Assembly (NCBI GenBank): GCA_024275295.1
Contig: JAJRZI010000014.1
Location: 1 to 41,478 of the forward strand
Length of the DNA: 41,478 bases
Source: Gammaproteobacteria bacterium
Lineage (GTDB): Bacteria > Pseudomonadota > Gammaproteobacteria > Chromatiales > Chromatiaceae
Direction of reading: 5' to 3'
In this document: positions 8,108 through 16,898 of the stretch, piece by piece
Position numbering within the stretch: position 1 is the stretch's first letter
Layout of the letters: each line of letters begins with the position of its first letter
The notes under the pieces: model-generated
Database searches by the model: none
What the model saw: only the letters and a program-made list of their open reading frames with translations
What the model was told of the DNA's origin: nothing
Program-made: the position numbers and the translations under genes

Positions 8108-9519
8108 GCCAGGCCGAAGTGCTGGTCATCGGCGCTGGCATCTCCGGCCTCTCAACAGCCTGGTGGCTGGCGCAACAGGGCATCCCGGTCGAGGTGTGGG
8201 AAAAGGCACCCTGGCTGGGTGGCAAGATCCGCACCAACAACCACTCAGGCTACATCACCGAACAGGCGGCCAGCCTGCTGGTCAACTTTCGACCTGAAAT
8301 AGACCGTTGTATTGCGGCGGCTGGCTTAACCGCATCAAAACAGTCCCGTGGCAGGGATCTGAGTCGCTACGTGGTACACCAGGGCCGCTTGGCTGAGATG
8401 CCCATGCAGTTGGGTCGGCTGGCGCTCTCTCCCCTCTGGAGCCGGCAGACCAAGCTACGCCTGCTGACCGAGGTTCTGATGCCGCGCAGCAGACAACCCC
8501 GTGAAAGCGTCAGCCAGTTTATCGGCCGCCGTTGGGGTTCAGAGGTTCTGGAGTCGGCCATCGAACCCTTTATTGCCGGAACCCTGGCCAGTGACCCGGA
8601 TCATGCCGATGCCCGCTCTCTGCTGCCCCGGCTTACCGGGCTGGAACAACGATATGGCAGCATTGCCGCAGGCATATTCATTAATCGCATCATCAAACGC
8701 CGCCGTGTTAACACCTCAGAGGCATTCTCTTTTAACCAGGGCATGGGCGAGTTGATCAATACCTTGAGCCGCCATCCACTCATCAAACTCAAAACCCACT
8801 GCACACTGGATGAGATGCATTTCCAAAATGGCGGCTGGCATGCCCAGGCAAACTGCGGCACTCATAACCGGCATATACGCCACCTGGTGATCAGCACACC
8901 GGCCAGTCATGCCGCTGATCTGCTCTTCCCGGTAACGCCTACCCTCTCCAGTCTGGTGGGTGACATTCAATATGCCCCACTCTCTGTGCTGCATCTGGGT
9001 TTTGACCGGGCGCAGATCCGGCATCCACTCAATGGCAGCGGCTTTCTGACAGCGCGCCGGGAAAGGCTGAGCTTTAATGGCAATCTCTGGATGAGCAGCC
9101 TCTTTTCTGCGCGCGCCCCATCCGGCAAGGTGCTGCTCACCAGCTATATCGGTGGCGCACGTCACCCGGAACGTTTCGGCTGGCATGATGATCAGCTCAT
9201 CAGCTCAGTGACTTCAGACCTGAAGAGACTGATCGGGCTGCGGGGTTCACCCGAATTTATCCATGTTGACCGCCACTCACAGGCGCTTCCGCTCTATTAC
9301 GGTGATTATCAGCGGCGTCTGGCTGCCATCACAGAGCAGCTTGGGCAGTGGCCGGGGCTGCATCTGGTGGCAAATTATCGTGGGGGTGTCTCGGTACGTG
9401 AGCGTATCTACCAGGGCATGCGAGCCGCCCAACTGATCTCACAAAGCACTGAATCACGCACAGCTGCCGCCTGCAACAGTGATGACAGGGTCGCCACCCT
9501 GACCACAGCCCATGTCTGA
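8104..9519 (+). CDS. Protoporphyrinogen-oxidase-like FAD protein
   Basis: The product has 471 residues and starts with a dinucleotide-binding fold (VIGAGISGLSTAWWLAQQG) followed by an acidic residue at the end of strand 2 (VEVWEKAPWLGGK). The order of segments and the length fit the oxygen-dependent HemY/PPOX family, which oxidises protoporphyrinogen or coproporphyrinogen in heme synthesis. Related amine oxidases and carotene desaturases share this fold, so the substrate is uncertain. The ATG overlaps the radical-SAM stop by four bases, and the 3' end overlaps the next gene by eight. Its pairing with a radical-SAM enzyme is the main reason to think this operon acts on a porphyrin. Confidence 0.8.
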   Translation: MSQAEVLVIGAGISGLSTAWWLAQQGIPVEVWEKAPWLGGKIRTNNHSGYITEQAASLLVNFRPEIDRCIAAAGLTASKQSRGRDLSRYVVHQGRLAEMPMQLGRLALSPLWSRQTKLRLLTEVLMPRSRQPRESVSQFIGRRWGSEVLESAIEPFIAGTLASDPDHADARSLLPRLTGLEQRYGSIAAGIFINRIIKRRRVNTSEAFSFNQGMGELINTLSRHPLIKLKTHCTLDEMHFQNGGWHAQANCGTHNRHIRHLVISTPASHAADLLFPVTPTLSSLVGDIQYAPLSVLHLGFDRAQIRHPLNGSGFLTARRERLSFNGNLWMSSLFSARAPSGKVLLTSYIGGARHPERFGWHDDQLISSVTSDLKRLIGLRGSPEFIHVDRHSQALPLYYGDYQRRLAAITEQLGQWPGLHLVANYRGGVSVRERIYQGMRAAQLISQSTESRTAAACNSDDRVATLTTAHV

Positions 9520-9847
9520 GAGAGAGCAAAATTTTGCGCAGAGGCCCCCTTTCCGACTGTGGCCTCTGGTCTTGATGGTGCTGCTTACCCTACTGGGGAT
9601 CTCGCTTGCCAACCAATGGTATGCAGAGCATATCGCCATGCCTCGTTATTGTGACGACCCGGTGCAGACCCTGGAACGGGTGCGGCGACTGTTGACCGAA
9701 CAAAAGCCAGCAAATGATGACTTTGACGCCAGACGCCCCTATATTGTTGCCGCCAAGCTGCTGTTTCTGGTGCCCCGCACGGGTGACGAAACGCGTGAAG
9801 CCTACCTGCTTCGGGTTCGGCAACATCTGGAACGACAATGCCGGTAG
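9512..9847 (+). CDS. Small membrane-anchored protein of unknown function
   Basis: This 111-residue protein has a short basic cytoplasmic start, one hydrophobic helix at about 16-33 (LWPLVLMVLLTLLGISLA) and a soluble C-terminal part of about 75 residues rich in Arg and Leu. That part contains CDDPVQTLERVRRLL, with a second Cys near the C terminus (RQHLERQCR). The helix is probably an uncleaved anchor with the soluble part in the periplasm. It overlaps both neighbours (8 bases with the flavoprotein gene, 10 with the kinase gene), so it is co-translated with the sensor kinase and could be its accessory protein. I do not recognise the family. Confidence 0.7.
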   Translation: MSEREQNFAQRPPFRLWPLVLMVLLTLLGISLANQWYAEHIAMPRYCDDPVQTLERVRRLLTEQKPANDDFDARRPYIVAAKLLFLVPRTGDETREAYLLRVRQHLERQCR

Positions 9848-12450
9848 CGCCTCCGCCACCCCCGGCTTCCCGCTTAACCCTGCTCAAGCAGTTTGCGCGT
9901 AACTTTGCCACCTTGTGCTGCATACTCATCATTATCGCCAGCATGCACTACTACAGCTTCTATGCTACTGAACGGGCAACACGTGATGCCCGTGAGGCGC
10001 TGAATGTCGATCTGGCGCAACACATGATCACCAATGATATCTCCTCTGTTGTACGGGATCTGAGATTTCTGGCCGAGCATATCGAGCGGCGTCGGCTTTT
10101 CCAACAGCCCAGCGGTCTGCGCAAACAGCGGATTGAGCAGGAGTTTCTGGTCTTCTCTGAGAAAAAGGCGCTGTATGACCAGATTCGCTTTATTGATAAG
10201 GATGGCCTGGAGGTTGTACGCATCAATTACGACAATGGCCATCCTGTCGCGGTGGATAACGCCAATCTGCAAAATAAATCCAACCGCTACTACTTTCGTG
10301 AAACGCTCAAACTGGAGCAGGGTGGCATCTATACCTCACCCCTGGATCTCAATATTGAAGAGGGCCGGATTGAGGAGCCTTACAAACCCATGATGCGCTT
10401 TGGCACACCGGTCTTTGACCAGTATGGGGGTCTGCAGGGGGTGGTCGTACTCAACTATTTTGGCTCTCATCTGATCTATAACTTCACCCGTGCCGCCAGC
10501 AATATTTCAGATCACATCGAACTGGTCAATAGCGAGGGCTACTGGCTCCGCAGCCCACAAAAGAGACAGGAGTGGGGCTTTATGTTCGGCAATAACAATA
10601 CCTTTGCTGCAGCCAACCCCAGTGAGTGGCAGCGTATCTCATCACAGGAGAAAGGGCAGTTCCAAACCCATGCCGGCCGCTTTACCTTTACCACCCTCTA
10701 CCCCACCCGAATAGCCCACTTTGCATCTGATCCCTGGCTGATGGGTAAGACAGGCACCGATCCCAGTGGCCCCTACTGGAAGATTATTGCCCGCATACCG
10801 CCTCATCAACTCACCGCTGGTCTATCCCTGCTGCTCCAACATCACTGGATACTCTATCTCTCTATTTTTGGTCTCAGTGGGTTGGGGGCCTGGCTACTGG
10901 CCCACGCCCAGGTTCAACGACGCCAGGCAGAGGCAGAGAGTGAATATGAACGCCGCTTCCGCCACACCACGGAGAACATGACCCTGGCCGCTATTGCGCT
11001 CAATAGAGATGGCTTGATCACCTTCTGTAATAACTATTTTCTTGAACTGACCGGTTGGCAGCGGGATCAGGTCGTGGGGCAAAACTGGCTTCGGCGCCTC
11101 ATACCTGAAACCCAGCAACAGGAGATTCAACAGATCCTGGCATGTATGGATCAGCCAAACAGCTTTCCTACCCGCCATGAGTGCCAGGTCGTTACACGAG
11201 ACAATGGCCTGCGGCTGATCGCCTGGAATAATACCCTCTCATACGATGCTCAGGGCCATGCCATTGGTGTTATCAGTATTGGTGCTGATATCACAGAACA
11301 GCGTCATACCGAAACGGCGCTGCGCAAGCTCTCCTATGCCGTTGAGCAGAGTCCTGCAACGGTTATGATTACCAATCGGGAGGGTCTGATTGAATATACC
11401 AATCCCAAGTTTACACAGGTGACCGGCTATCGGGCTGATGAGGTCGTCGGACGTAACCCCCGATTTCTTAAATCAGGTGAAACGAATGATGATGACTACC
11501 GGGCGCTTTGGGAGACGATTAGCCAGGGGGGTGAATGGCGTGGGGAGTTTCACAACCGCAAAAAGAGTGGTGAGCTGTTCTGGGAATCTGCATCCATCTC
11601 TGCAATACGCAATCCAGATGGTGAGATCACACACTTTCTCGCGGTAAAAGAGGATATCACCGAACAGAAGCGGCTGGAGGAGGAGGTTGAGGAACGCAAC
11701 CGGGAACTGGCAAAAAACCAGGCACTGACGGTTATGGGGCGTATGGCCAGCATGATTGCCCATGACCTGCGAAACCCCCTCTCTTCGGTAAAGATGACCC
11801 TGCAGATCCTCAAAAAGCACCCTGATCCGAAGGGCAGCAAAGAGGCCAATGAGCTTCGCCAGATAGCCTTGGAACAGATCCTCTATATGGAAGAGATTCT
11901 CTCTGACATGTTGACCTATAGCCGCCCGGACGCCCTCAAACCAGAGTGGATCACGGTGGATAAGGTGATCGATTCCGCCACCGGCCTGGTTCAGCGCACA
12001 ATCAGTGACTATGGTGTCAATCTCACTCTCCACTACCAGCCAGGCCTCCCCACCCTGTATGCCGATGCCACCAAGCTGCGCCAGGTCTTTTCAAACCTGA
12101 TCACCAATGCAGCACAGGCCACTCAGGATCAGCCAGACCCGCAGATTGAGATCCATGCCATGGTTCATCTTGGGTCAGAAGGCACCGGCATTCGTATCGA
12201 GATCACTGATAATGGCTCAGGTATCTCACCCAAGGACAGGGATAAGATTTTTGAGCCGTTTTTTACCACCCATGCCAAAGGCACGGGGCTGGGACTGGCC
12301 ATTGTTAAACGTATATTGGATCAACACCACGCCCACATCCAGCTGCAGCCCAATCAACCACAGGGCGTCTGCGTTGTGGTTGAGCTGCCAATCAGAATTA
12401 AATCAACCCATGAATCCACTCGGATCGATTCAAAGAGCATATCCAGATGA
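9838..12450 (+). CDS. Membrane sensor histidine kinase with periplasmic Cache and two PAS domains
   Basis: The product has 870 residues. A membrane helix near 20-42 (FATLCCILIIIASMHYY) and another near 340-358 (WILYLSIFGLSGLGAWLL) enclose a periplasmic dCache-type sensor. Two PAS domains follow, at about 372-490 and 498-615, each ending in a PAC-like DITEQ motif. Then come a coiled-coil linker, the phosphoacceptor His642 (IAHDLRNPLSS) and an ATPase domain with N-box (NLITNAAQA), G1 (DNGSGI) and FEPFFTTHAKGTGLGLAI. It is not NtrB, which is a short soluble kinase. Its stop overlaps the regulator start (ATGA), so the two form a cognate pair. The ligand is unknown; the position suggests it controls the preceding PCP_red operon. 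Confidence 0.9.
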   Translation: MPVAPPPPPASRLTLLKQFARNFATLCCILIIIASMHYYSFYATERATRDAREALNVDLAQHMITNDISSVVRDLRFLAEHIERRRLFQQPSGLRKQRIEQEFLVFSEKKALYDQIRFIDKDGLEVVRINYDNGHPVAVDNANLQNKSNRYYFRETLKLEQGGIYTSPLDLNIEEGRIEEPYKPMMRFGTPVFDQYGGLQGVVVLNYFGSHLIYNFTRAASNISDHIELVNSEGYWLRSPQKRQEWGFMFGNNNTFAAANPSEWQRISSQEKGQFQTHAGRFTFTTLYPTRIAHFASDPWLMGKTGTDPSGPYWKIIARIPPHQLTAGLSLLLQHHWILYLSIFGLSGLGAWLLAHAQVQRRQAEAESEYERRFRHTTENMTLAAIALNRDGLITFCNNYFLELTGWQRDQVVGQNWLRRLIPETQQQEIQQILACMDQPNSFPTRHECQVVTRDNGLRLIAWNNTLSYDAQGHAIGVISIGADITEQRHTETALRKLSYAVEQSPATVMITNREGLIEYTNPKFTQVTGYRADEVVGRNPRFLKSGETNDDDYRALWETISQGGEWRGEFHNRKKSGELFWESASISAIRNPDGEITHFLAVKEDITEQKRLEEEVEERNRELAKNQALTVMGRMASMIAHDLRNPLSSVKMTLQILKKHPDPKGSKEANELRQIALEQILYMEEILSDMLTYSRPDALKPEWITVDKVIDSATGLVQRTISDYGVNLTLHYQPGLPTLYADATKLRQVFSNLITNAAQATQDQPDPQIEIHAMVHLGSEGTGIRIEITDNGSGISPKDRDKIFEPFFTTHAKGTGLGLAIVKRILDQHHAHIQLQPNQPQGVCVVVELPIRIKSTHESTRIDSKSISR

Positions 12451-13865
12451 GCAAGATACTGATTGTTGATGATGACATCGCCAGCTGCCGCACCCTCCAG
12501 CTCCACTTGGGAACCCAGGGACACCAGGTTCAAACCGCCCACAGTGTTGATGATGGTCTTGCCGCCGCACAACAAGAAGTGCCGGAGCTGGTCATCCTTG
12601 ATATCCGCATGCCGGGTAAATCCGGGTTGGAAGGCCTGCCGGAGTTCAAGCGCCGCTTCCCACACACCCACATCATTATGATCACCGCTTTTCATGATAT
12701 GGACAGCACCATTGATGCCATGCAAAAAGGGGCTGAGGACTATATCCACAAACCGATTGATATCGATGAGCTTGAAGGGAGCATCGACAAGATCTGCCGA
12801 CCTATCAAGCCGGAGGAACAACTCCTGGCGGCCAACAGCCAGGATGGTGCAAACCCGCTCTCAATGGTAGGCCGCAGCCGCGCCATGAAAGAGGTATTCA
12901 AAACCATTGGGCTGGTTGCCAAAAGTCCTGCGACCGTGCTTATTACAGGCGAGTCAGGTACCGGCAAAGAGCTGGTTGCACGCGCTATTCACCGGGCCAG
13001 CAACCGGCCCAATGGCCCCTTTGTTGCGATCAACTGTGCCGCCCTGGTTGACACCCTGTTGGAGTCAGATATGTTCGGCCATGAGAAGGGCTCTTTCACA
13101 GGTGCAACCGGCCAGCAGGAGGGGAAATTCGCCCTGACTCATGGCGGCAGCATCTTTCTTGATGAGATTGGTGAGATGTCTCCTACCATGCGGGCAAAAC
13201 TGCTGCGGGTGCTTCAATATAAGGAATTCACACCACTGGGGGCCAAAAAGGCCCAAACAACGGATGCCCGCATCATCGCTGCAACCAATATCGATCTCTC
13301 TGCCAACGTGGCCGATGGCTCCTTTCGTGAAGATCTCTTCTACCGTCTGCAGGTCATCAACATCCATCTACCGCCCCTTCGGGAGCGCAAGGAGGATCTG
13401 ATGGATCTGATCCAGACCCTACTGTGTCGTATCAATAAAGAGCTACACCGAAATGTTTCACATATCGCCAAGGATATTCTGGGCTGCTTTGAGTCCTATC
13501 ACTGGCCAGGTAATGTACGTGAATTGGAAAACATACTCATGAAAGCGGTTGCACTTTCAACCGGAGACACCATCACCCAAAGCCATCTGCCCATTGGGGT
13601 CTGCAGTAATCCTGCCTGCAATAGCAGCCTGGAAAGCTTAAACGAGAAACCCGCAGATACATGGAGCCTGGAAGAGATGGAACAGATACATATCACCCGG
13701 GTGCTTGAGGCCTGCAATTGGCACAAGGGGCATGCCTGCGACATACTTGGAATATCCCGCCCAAGGCTTCGGCGGATGATTAAACAGTACAGACTTGCTG
13801 AACCTGTTGATATCAGTGATATTGAAGAAAATAATGATACCGAGAACGCAGGCCATTCACACTGA
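12447..13865 (+). CDS. Sigma-54-dependent response regulator (NtrC/AtoC type)
   Basis: The product has 472 residues. The receiver domain has the phosphorylation site Asp52 (VILDIRMPG). The AAA+ domain (about 137-370) has Walker A (GESGTGKE), the sigma-54 contact loop written GSFTGA at residues 215-220 instead of the usual GAFTGA, and Walker B (IFLDEIGEM). A Fis-type helix-turn-helix closes the protein (HKGHACDILGISRPRL). Members of this family bind upstream enhancers and remodel sigma-54 RNA polymerase. Its kinase is encoded directly upstream. The transcription unit ends at a hairpin shared with the converging glnA gene. The target promoter is unknown; no sigma-54 site was found ahead of the HEAT or Usp genes. 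Confidence 0.9.
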   Translation: MSKILIVDDDIASCRTLQLHLGTQGHQVQTAHSVDDGLAAAQQEVPELVILDIRMPGKSGLEGLPEFKRRFPHTHIIMITAFHDMDSTIDAMQKGAEDYIHKPIDIDELEGSIDKICRPIKPEEQLLAANSQDGANPLSMVGRSRAMKEVFKTIGLVAKSPATVLITGESGTGKELVARAIHRASNRPNGPFVAINCAALVDTLLESDMFGHEKGSFTGATGQQEGKFALTHGGSIFLDEIGEMSPTMRAKLLRVLQYKEFTPLGAKKAQTTDARIIAATNIDLSANVADGSFREDLFYRLQVINIHLPPLRERKEDLMDLIQTLLCRINKELHRNVSHIAKDILGCFESYHWPGNVRELENILMKAVALSTGDTITQSHLPIGVCSNPACNSSLESLNEKPADTWSLEEMEQIHITRVLEACNWHKGHACDILGISRPRLRRMIKQYRLAEPVDISDIEENNDTENAGHSH

Positions 13866-13906
13866 ACTGCTCTTTTTAGGATAATGCAAAAATATACAAC
13901 CCAAAC

Positions 13907-13935
13907 AAAAACGCCCCCATAAAGGGGGCGTTTTT
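13907..13935. terminator. Bidirectional intrinsic terminator between the regulator gene and glnA
   Basis: AAAAACGCCCCC (13907-13918), loop ATAAA, and GGGGGCGTTTTT (13924-13935) form a 12-bp stem with A- and T-tracts on either side. It serves both converging transcripts. Confidence 0.92.
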
Positions 13936-13952
13936 ATGTAACTACTTACTGA

Positions 13953-15359
13953 TTACAAGCTGTAGTACATGTCGAACTCAACAGGGTGGGTGGTCATACG
14001 CATACGAGTCACCTCTTCCATCTTGAGCGCAATATAACCATCAATCAAATCGTTGGTGAATACACCACCATTGGTGAGATATTCACGATCAGCATCCAAG
14101 CAATCCAACGCCTGATCCAGGCTGTGACATACGGTTGGGATCGCTTTGGCCTCTTCTGCTGGCAGGTCATAGAGATCCTTGTCCATCGCATCGCCAGGGT
14201 GGATCTTGTTCTGGATGCCGTCCAGGCCAGCCATCATCATGGCGGAGAACGCCAGGTATGGGTTGGCGGTTGGATCAGGGAAGCGCACCTCGATACGACG
14301 GCCTTTAGGGCTGGATACCCAAGGAATGCGAATAGAGGCAGAGCGGTTGCGTGCAGAGTAAGCCAGCATAACTGGGGCTTCAAAACCAGGAACCAGACGC
14401 TTGTAGGAGTTGGTTGAGGCATTAGTGAAGGCATTCAGTGAACGGGCATGCTTGATGATGCCGCCAATGTAGAACAGCGCCTCTTCAGACAGGCCGCCAT
14501 ACTTGTCACCCGCAAAGATGTTATTGCCACCTTTAGCCAGAGACTGATGTACATGCATGCCGGAACCGTTATCGCCAACCAGCGGTTTTGGCATAAAGGT
14601 AGCGGTCTTGCCATAGGCATGAGCAACGTTCTGGATGACATACTTCATGATCTGGTTCTGATCAGCACGACGCACCAAGGTGTTGAATACGGTACCGATT
14701 TCACACTGACCTGCGGTAGCCACCTCGTGGTGATGTACTTCAACCGGTACGCCCATCTCTTCCAGAGCCAGACACATGGCGCCACGGATATCATTCAGGC
14801 TATCGACTGGAGGAACAGGAAAGTAGCCGCCTTTGGTGGTTGGGCGGTGACCGATGTTGCCATCTTCATAGACGCGCTCGGAGTTCCACTCGGCCTCATC
14901 AGAATCAATCTTGTAGAAGGCGCCGGACATATTGGCACCCCAGCGAACATCATCCAGGATGAAGAACTCTGGTTCTGGACCAAAGAATGCGGTATCCGCA
15001 ATACCAGTGGACTGCAGGTAGGCCTCTGCACGTTTGGCAACAGAACGTGGGTCACGCTCATAGCCCTGCATGGTGCTTGGCTCCAAGATATCGCAGCGCA
15101 GAATAAGGGTGGACTCATCAGAGAATGGATCCAGCACAGCACTCGAATCATCCGGCATCAGGATCATGTCGGACTCATCGATGCCTTTCCAGCCAGCAAT
15201 GGAAGAGCCATCAAACATCTTGCCTTCAGCAAATATCTCTTCATCAATCACGCTGGAAGGAACCGTCACATGCTGCTCTTTACCGCGGGTATCGGTAAAG
15301 CGAAAGTCTACAAACTGTACTTCATTATCTTTGATCATATTCAGGGCTGTAGAAGCCAT
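13953..15359 (-). CDS. glnA: Glutamine synthetase, type I (GSI-beta)
   Basis: This 468-residue enzyme makes glutamine from glutamate, ammonia and ATP. The start [14 protein letters not shown] is chosen because it gives the family's usual length, lies behind GGAGAG, and falls downstream of the sigma-54 promoter; the longer frame to 15470 runs through that promoter. Visible motifs are [10 protein letters not shown], the metal/ATP region [14 protein letters not shown] and the adenylylation site Tyr397 ([10 protein letters not shown]), so activity is probably controlled by GlnE adenylylation as in Escherichia coli. Transcription is probably nitrogen-regulated through the upstream NtrC boxes. No glnL or true ntrB lies nearby. 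Confidence 0.97.
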   Translation of the reverse strand: MASTALNMIKDNEVQFVDFRFTDTRGKEQHVTVPSSVIDEEIFAEGKMFDGSSIAGWKGIDESDMILMPDDSSAVLDPFSDESTLILRCDILEPSTMQGYERDPRSVAKRAEAYLQSTGIADTAFFGPEPEFFILDDVRWGANMSGAFYKIDSDEAEWNSERVYEDGNIGHRPTTKGGYFPVPPVDSLNDIRGAMCLALEEMGVPVEVHHHEVATAGQCEIGTVFNTLVRRADQNQIMKYVIQNVAHAYGKTATFMPKPLVGDNGSGMHVHQSLAKGGNNIFAGDKYGGLSEEALFYIGGIIKHARSLNAFTNASTNSYKRLVPGFEAPVMLAYSARNRSASIRIPWVSSPKGRRIEVRFPDPTANPYLAFSAMMMAGLDGIQNKIHPGDAMDKDLYDLPAEEAKAIPTVCHSLDQALDCLDADREYLTNGGVFTNDLIDGYIALKMEEVTRMRMTTHPVEFDMYYSL

Positions 15360-15458
15360 CGTTCTCTCTCCAAATCTGATAAAAAAATTTACTGCCGAAG
15401 CAGCTAAGAAAATTTTTGTTTTACCTGAATCAGTAGCAGGAAATACACCCCACAGAAT

Positions 15459-15474
15459 AGCAGCATCCATGCCA
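15459..15474 (-). promoter_or_regulatory. Sigma-54 (-24/-12) promoter of glnA
   Basis: On the minus strand the site reads TGGCATG-GATG-CTGCT, against the consensus TGGCACG-N4-TTGCW, with the invariant GG and GC exactly ten bases apart. The predicted transcription start is near 15448, about 90 bases before the glnA ATG. Confidence 0.8.
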
Positions 15475-15670
15475 TGCCATATATAGTTTTTTTTTAAAAA
15501 TTATTCTGATTACTGATTATGGCGATCTATCTGTAGGGCAAATATACATTAATACATTAAAAACATAGGGCTATTAAGCATTTTGTAACCCATCAAAATA
15601 CAAAAATCATCTTTATAAAGATGAATAATAACCCTCTAAGGTGAGCTAATACTGAGTAGGCAAAACCCAT

Positions 15671-15689
15671 TGCGCACTATATTTGTGCA
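15671..15689. promoter_or_regulatory. NtrC binding site, promoter-proximal
   Basis: TGCGCACTATATTTGTGCA is an imperfect palindrome whose core GCACTATATTTGTGC is almost identical to the Escherichia coli glnA NtrC site. It is centred about 233 bases upstream of the predicted start. Confidence 0.8.
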
Positions 15690-15705
15690 GCAACCACTCC
15701 ATATC

Positions 15706-15720
15706 GCACTATAGTAGTGC
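15706..15720. promoter_or_regulatory. NtrC binding site, promoter-distal
   Basis: GCACTATAGTAGTGC is a second palindrome of the same type. Its centre is 32 bp (three helical turns) from the first, the phasing of the paired high-affinity sites in the Escherichia coli glnA enhancer. Confidence 0.78.
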
Positions 15721-15741
15721 TTCAGCATAGAGGGCTGGATC

Positions 15742-16893
15742 TCACCCAAAATAGACCCGCACCTTCCCAAAACGATTGTTATCAGAGACAGCTTGTTGCA
15801 ACACGGATTCAAGCTGCTCAACATCTCCCAGTTGTGTGATTTGTTCTCTTGCAAAAAAGAGATCTATCTCTATCTTCCCATTCAGATAGTGCAAAACCAT
15901 ACGATCCCGCAGTGCCACACCGGGTACATCCTGCCAGCACTGTTCCAGCATCCCCATAACCTCTGCACGCAGGGGCAGGCTGTTGGAGCAAATGGCAGAC
16001 TCATCATCTTCCACATCAATATGCACCGTGACATCTTCAATCTCTTCCAGCTCTTTTTTCAGGCATTGCTCAACTATCAGGCTGATCATGTGCCCTTCAG
16101 ATACGCTCAACTGCGGATCAACCCTAACATGCACATCCACTGCCGCATGACCACCCAGGCTACGCGTACGCAGCATGTGAAAATCCTCTACGCCATCAAT
16201 TGAGTGAATGATCCTGTGGATAAGTGCAACCCGCTCATCCGACAGCCCTAAATCCACCAGCTCTTGTGCCGCACCCCAACCCAGATCCCAGCCAATTTTT
16301 CCAACCATTACGCCAACACCAATAGCTGCCACAGCATCGAGGTAAGGCAGCCCCGCCATTGTTCCCACGATACCTGCCAACACTACAACGGATGAAACCG
16401 CATCAGAGCGATGGTGCCATGCATTAGCTATCAGTAGATTGGATTTAATCCCTCGTCCAATTCGCAGGGTGTAATGAAACAGACCCTCATTTGCCAGAAT
16501 GGAGAAGCCCGCTGCGAACAGGGTGATGGCATTGGGCTCAAGCAGCTTCTCAGGGGAGAACATCCGCATGAAGGCATCCCAAACAATACCGGCTGCAACA
16601 ACGATGAGAAATCCCCCCAGCGCCATGGTTGCCATGGTTTCAAATCGCCCATGACCATAGGGATGCTCAGCATCAGGGGCATGATGGGATTTGCGCGAGA
16701 CAAAATAGACCAAGCCATCTGACATCAGATCTGAGACGGAGTGAATTCCATCTGCAACCAGTGATTGTGATTGACCAACAATGCCTATAAGGATTTTGAC
16801 CACCGAGAGAACCAAATTAACTATCGCCCCAACCACCGCCACCTTTTGTATGGTGTGTGATCGCTGCTCAGCAGATAGGGTAGTCTTGCTCAT
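15742..16893 (-). CDS. Cation diffusion facilitator metal exporter with extended C terminus
   Basis: The product has 383 residues. About six membrane helices (residues 15-215) carry the metal-site motifs ADGIHSVSD in helix 2 and WHHRSDAVSS in helix 5, followed by a cytoplasmic ferredoxin-like domain (VDVHVRVDPQLSVSEGH). Family members exchange protons for Zn, Fe, Mn, Co or Cd. At 383 residues it is about 80 longer than FieF. The extra C-terminal part (from about MGMLEQCW) looks like a second dimerisation or metal-binding domain. Helix 2 has His where FieF has Asp, so the metal may differ. It lies 5 bases after the TusA-like gene in the same operon. Confidence 0.9.
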   Translation of the reverse strand: MSKTTLSAEQRSHTIQKVAVVGAIVNLVLSVVKILIGIVGQSQSLVADGIHSVSDLMSDGLVYFVSRKSHHAPDAEHPYGHGRFETMATMALGGFLIVVAAGIVWDAFMRMFSPEKLLEPNAITLFAAGFSILANEGLFHYTLRIGRGIKSNLLIANAWHHRSDAVSSVVVLAGIVGTMAGLPYLDAVAAIGVGVMVGKIGWDLGWGAAQELVDLGLSDERVALIHRIIHSIDGVEDFHMLRTRSLGGHAAVDVHVRVDPQLSVSEGHMISLIVEQCLKKELEEIEDVTVHIDVEDDESAICSNSLPLRAEVMGMLEQCWQDVPGVALRDRMVLHYLNGKIEIDLFFAREQITQLGDVEQLESVLQQAVSDNNRFGKVRVYFG

Positions 16894-16898
16894 GAAAC

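Larger units (their letters stand above)
15360..15741. promoter_or_regulatory. 382-bp glnA control region
   Basis: This gap has no gene. Reading toward glnA on the minus strand, it holds two NtrC-type boxes (15706-15720 and 15671-15689), an AT-rich stretch (about 15480-15640) able to bend between enhancer and promoter, the sigma-54 promoter (15459-15474) and an untranslated leader of about 90 bases. Confidence 0.8.

Noticed and set aside
9979-9984. CACGTG core in the kinase gene as a further parS site
   Set aside because: The flanks do not match TGTT...AACA, so this is a chance hexamer; another at about 34965 fails for the same reason.
9838-13865. Kinase-regulator pair as NtrB-NtrC because it borders glnA
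   Set aside because: The kinase is membrane-bound with Cache and two PAS domains and is coupled to the PCP_red operon; NtrB is a short soluble kinase and ntrBC normally follow glnA on the same strand.
14448-15407. 319-residue open frame on the plus strand through glnA
   Set aside because: It is antisense to a clear glutamine synthetase, has no family resemblance and reflects codon bias of glnA.
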